Source of the DNA: Thermoplasmata archaeon
GTDB lineage: Archaea; Thermoplasmatota; Thermoplasmata; Thermoplasmatales; Thermoplasmataceae
Assembly: GCA_021845325.1 (NCBI GenBank)
Contig: JAKBRR010000116.1
Location: 1-6,220, forward strand
DNA length: 6,220 bases
Reading direction: 5' to 3'
This document shows, one piece after another, positions 5,871-6,220 of the stretch. The first letter of the stretch is position 1. The number at the start of each line of letters is the position of its first letter. A program made the position numbers and the translations under genes. Below the pieces are notes generated by a model. It ran no database searches. It had not been told where the DNA came from and saw only the letters and a program-made list of their open reading frames with translations.

Positions 5871-5972
5871 CTAATTTATAAAATTATGATTTGTATTTAA
5901 TCCCGAAAAGCAGGTAAAAAACATAGAAATAGTTTCATTATAACATATGGTTTCTATGCTAAGTATACACAG

Positions 5973-5998
5973 ACATTAAAAAGTATTGCACTTAATGT
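5973..5998. repeat. Inverted repeat upstream of the MFS promoter
   Basis: ACATTAA (5973-5979) and TTAATGT (5992-5998) are inverted copies with a 12-bp centre. Allowing a 3-base A bulge, the arms lengthen to ACATTAA..GT against ACTTAATGT. It ends 14 bp upstream of the TATA box of the MFS gene, a place where an activator or repressor could bind. A separate pair, CATAGAAA (5922-5929) with TTTCTATG (5951-5958), lies further upstream. Role inferred from position only. Confidence 0.3.
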
Positions 5999-6012
5999 TT
6001 AAGTTGTAAACC

Positions 6013-6020
6013 TTTTATAT
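6013..6020 (+). promoter_or_regulatory. TATA box of the MFS transporter gene
   Basis: TTTTATAT lies 26-33 bp before the ATG at 6046 (centre about 29 bp away), so the mRNA would begin within a few bases of that ATG. An in-frame ATG at 6019 overlaps this box and therefore cannot be the start of a transcript from it. Confidence 0.55.
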
Positions 6021-6045
6021 GTTCAATAAATTGTGTTCCGGTAAT

Positions 6046-6220
6046 ATGGTTCAATACAAATGGGTAGCCTTATCAAACACGACCATAGGAATTATGATGG
6101 CAGCCATAAACGGAACGATTATCCTGATATCCATTCCGGCAATATTCAATGGAATTCACATCAACTTCCTTCAATCCAGTTCGCTTGTATATCTTCTATG
6201 GCTTTTAATGGGTTATAACA
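6046..6220 (+). CDS. MFS transporter, drug-export type (N-terminal fragment, cut by window edge)
   Basis: Only the first 58 codons are inside the window, and the frame is open to the edge. The translation has a short hydrophilic start ([11 protein letters not shown]), a first membrane helix around residues 9-33 ([23 protein letters not shown]), a short loop ([10 protein letters not shown]), and the beginning of a second helix ([13 protein letters not shown]). The pattern of an Asn/Thr-rich helix followed by Thr-Ile-x-x-x-Ser-Ile-Pro resembles the TIVNVALP helix 1 signature of 14-helix DHA2 (EmrB/QacA-type) transporters, which usually export drugs or organic compounds with proton exchange. Substrate cannot be judged from this fragment. 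It is transcribed divergently from the unrecognised two-gene operon, across about 250 bp holding both promoters and several inverted repeats. Confidence 0.72.
   Translation, partial: MVQYKWVALSNTTIGIMMAAINGTIILISIPAIFNGIHINFLQSSSLVYLLWLLMGYN

Noticed and set aside
5833..5874. A 13-residue open frame (start ATG at 5833) in the regulatory region
   Set aside because: Too short, no Shine-Dalgarno or well-spaced TATA box, and it overlaps the putative operator arm.
6019..6045. Earlier in-frame ATG (6019) for the MFS gene
   Set aside because: It overlaps the TATA box, and the added residues are not typical of the N-terminus of this family.
5804..6045. Possible small RNA, tRNA or CRISPR-like element in the divergent intergenic region
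   Set aside because: The region is AT-rich with no cloverleaf, no regular repeats and no stable GC stem; only promoter-like boxes and short inverted repeats are visible.

Overview
The window looks like a stretch of chromosome from an AT-rich archaeon, most likely of the Thermoplasmatales (the Thermoplasma/Ferroplasma/Cuniculiplasma group of acidophiles). Four things suggest this. Arg is mostly AGA/AGG and Ile is often ATA. Start codons typically lie about 24-30 bp downstream of archaeal TATA boxes with no leader, which is the leaderless layout common in that order. A DUF47 (PhoU-like) plus PiT transporter pair is present. The MFS N-terminus at the right edge resembles multidrug-type carriers I associate with these organisms. 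The assignment rests on style and recalled family resemblance, not on a search.

Layout, left to right. (1) The 3' end of carB (carbamoyl-phosphate synthase large subunit) enters from the left edge on +. (2) After a 66-bp gap comes aroD (type I 3-dehydroquinate dehydratase) on +. (3) A pirin-family iron cupin lies on -, converging on aroD with a 25-bp gap. (4) A divergent promoter region separates pirin from a + strand two-gene operon, a DUF47/PhoU-like protein followed by a short PiT-type anion transporter, with overlapping ATGA stop/start. (5) The transporter ends 6 bp from a tail-to-tail - strand operon of two proteins I do not recognise; they overlap by 8 bp, and the downstream gene appears to start at a TTG preceded by a strong Shine-Dalgarno sequence. 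(6) A regulatory region of about 250 bp separates this pair from the first 58 codons of an MFS transporter on +, cut by the right edge.

Function. The left part is housekeeping biosynthesis: carbamoyl phosphate for pyrimidines and arginine, and the shikimate pathway for aromatic amino acids. The middle is phosphate (or related oxyanion) uptake with its probable cytoplasmic partner, beside a redox/iron cupin. The right part is accessory: an unrecognised two-gene unit divergent from an exporter-like MFS gene.

The points most worth a second look are a perfect 9-bp-arm palindrome on the predicted pirin transcription start, a shortened CarB allosteric domain lacking the usual effector-loop motifs, PiT signature motifs whose usual Asp is Asn or Thr, the unrecognised gene pair, and inverted repeats flanking its promoter. 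I see no CRISPR array, tRNA, rRNA, insertion sequence or obvious defence system. I do not claim a new biological system; the unrecognised pair is the only candidate for novelty.
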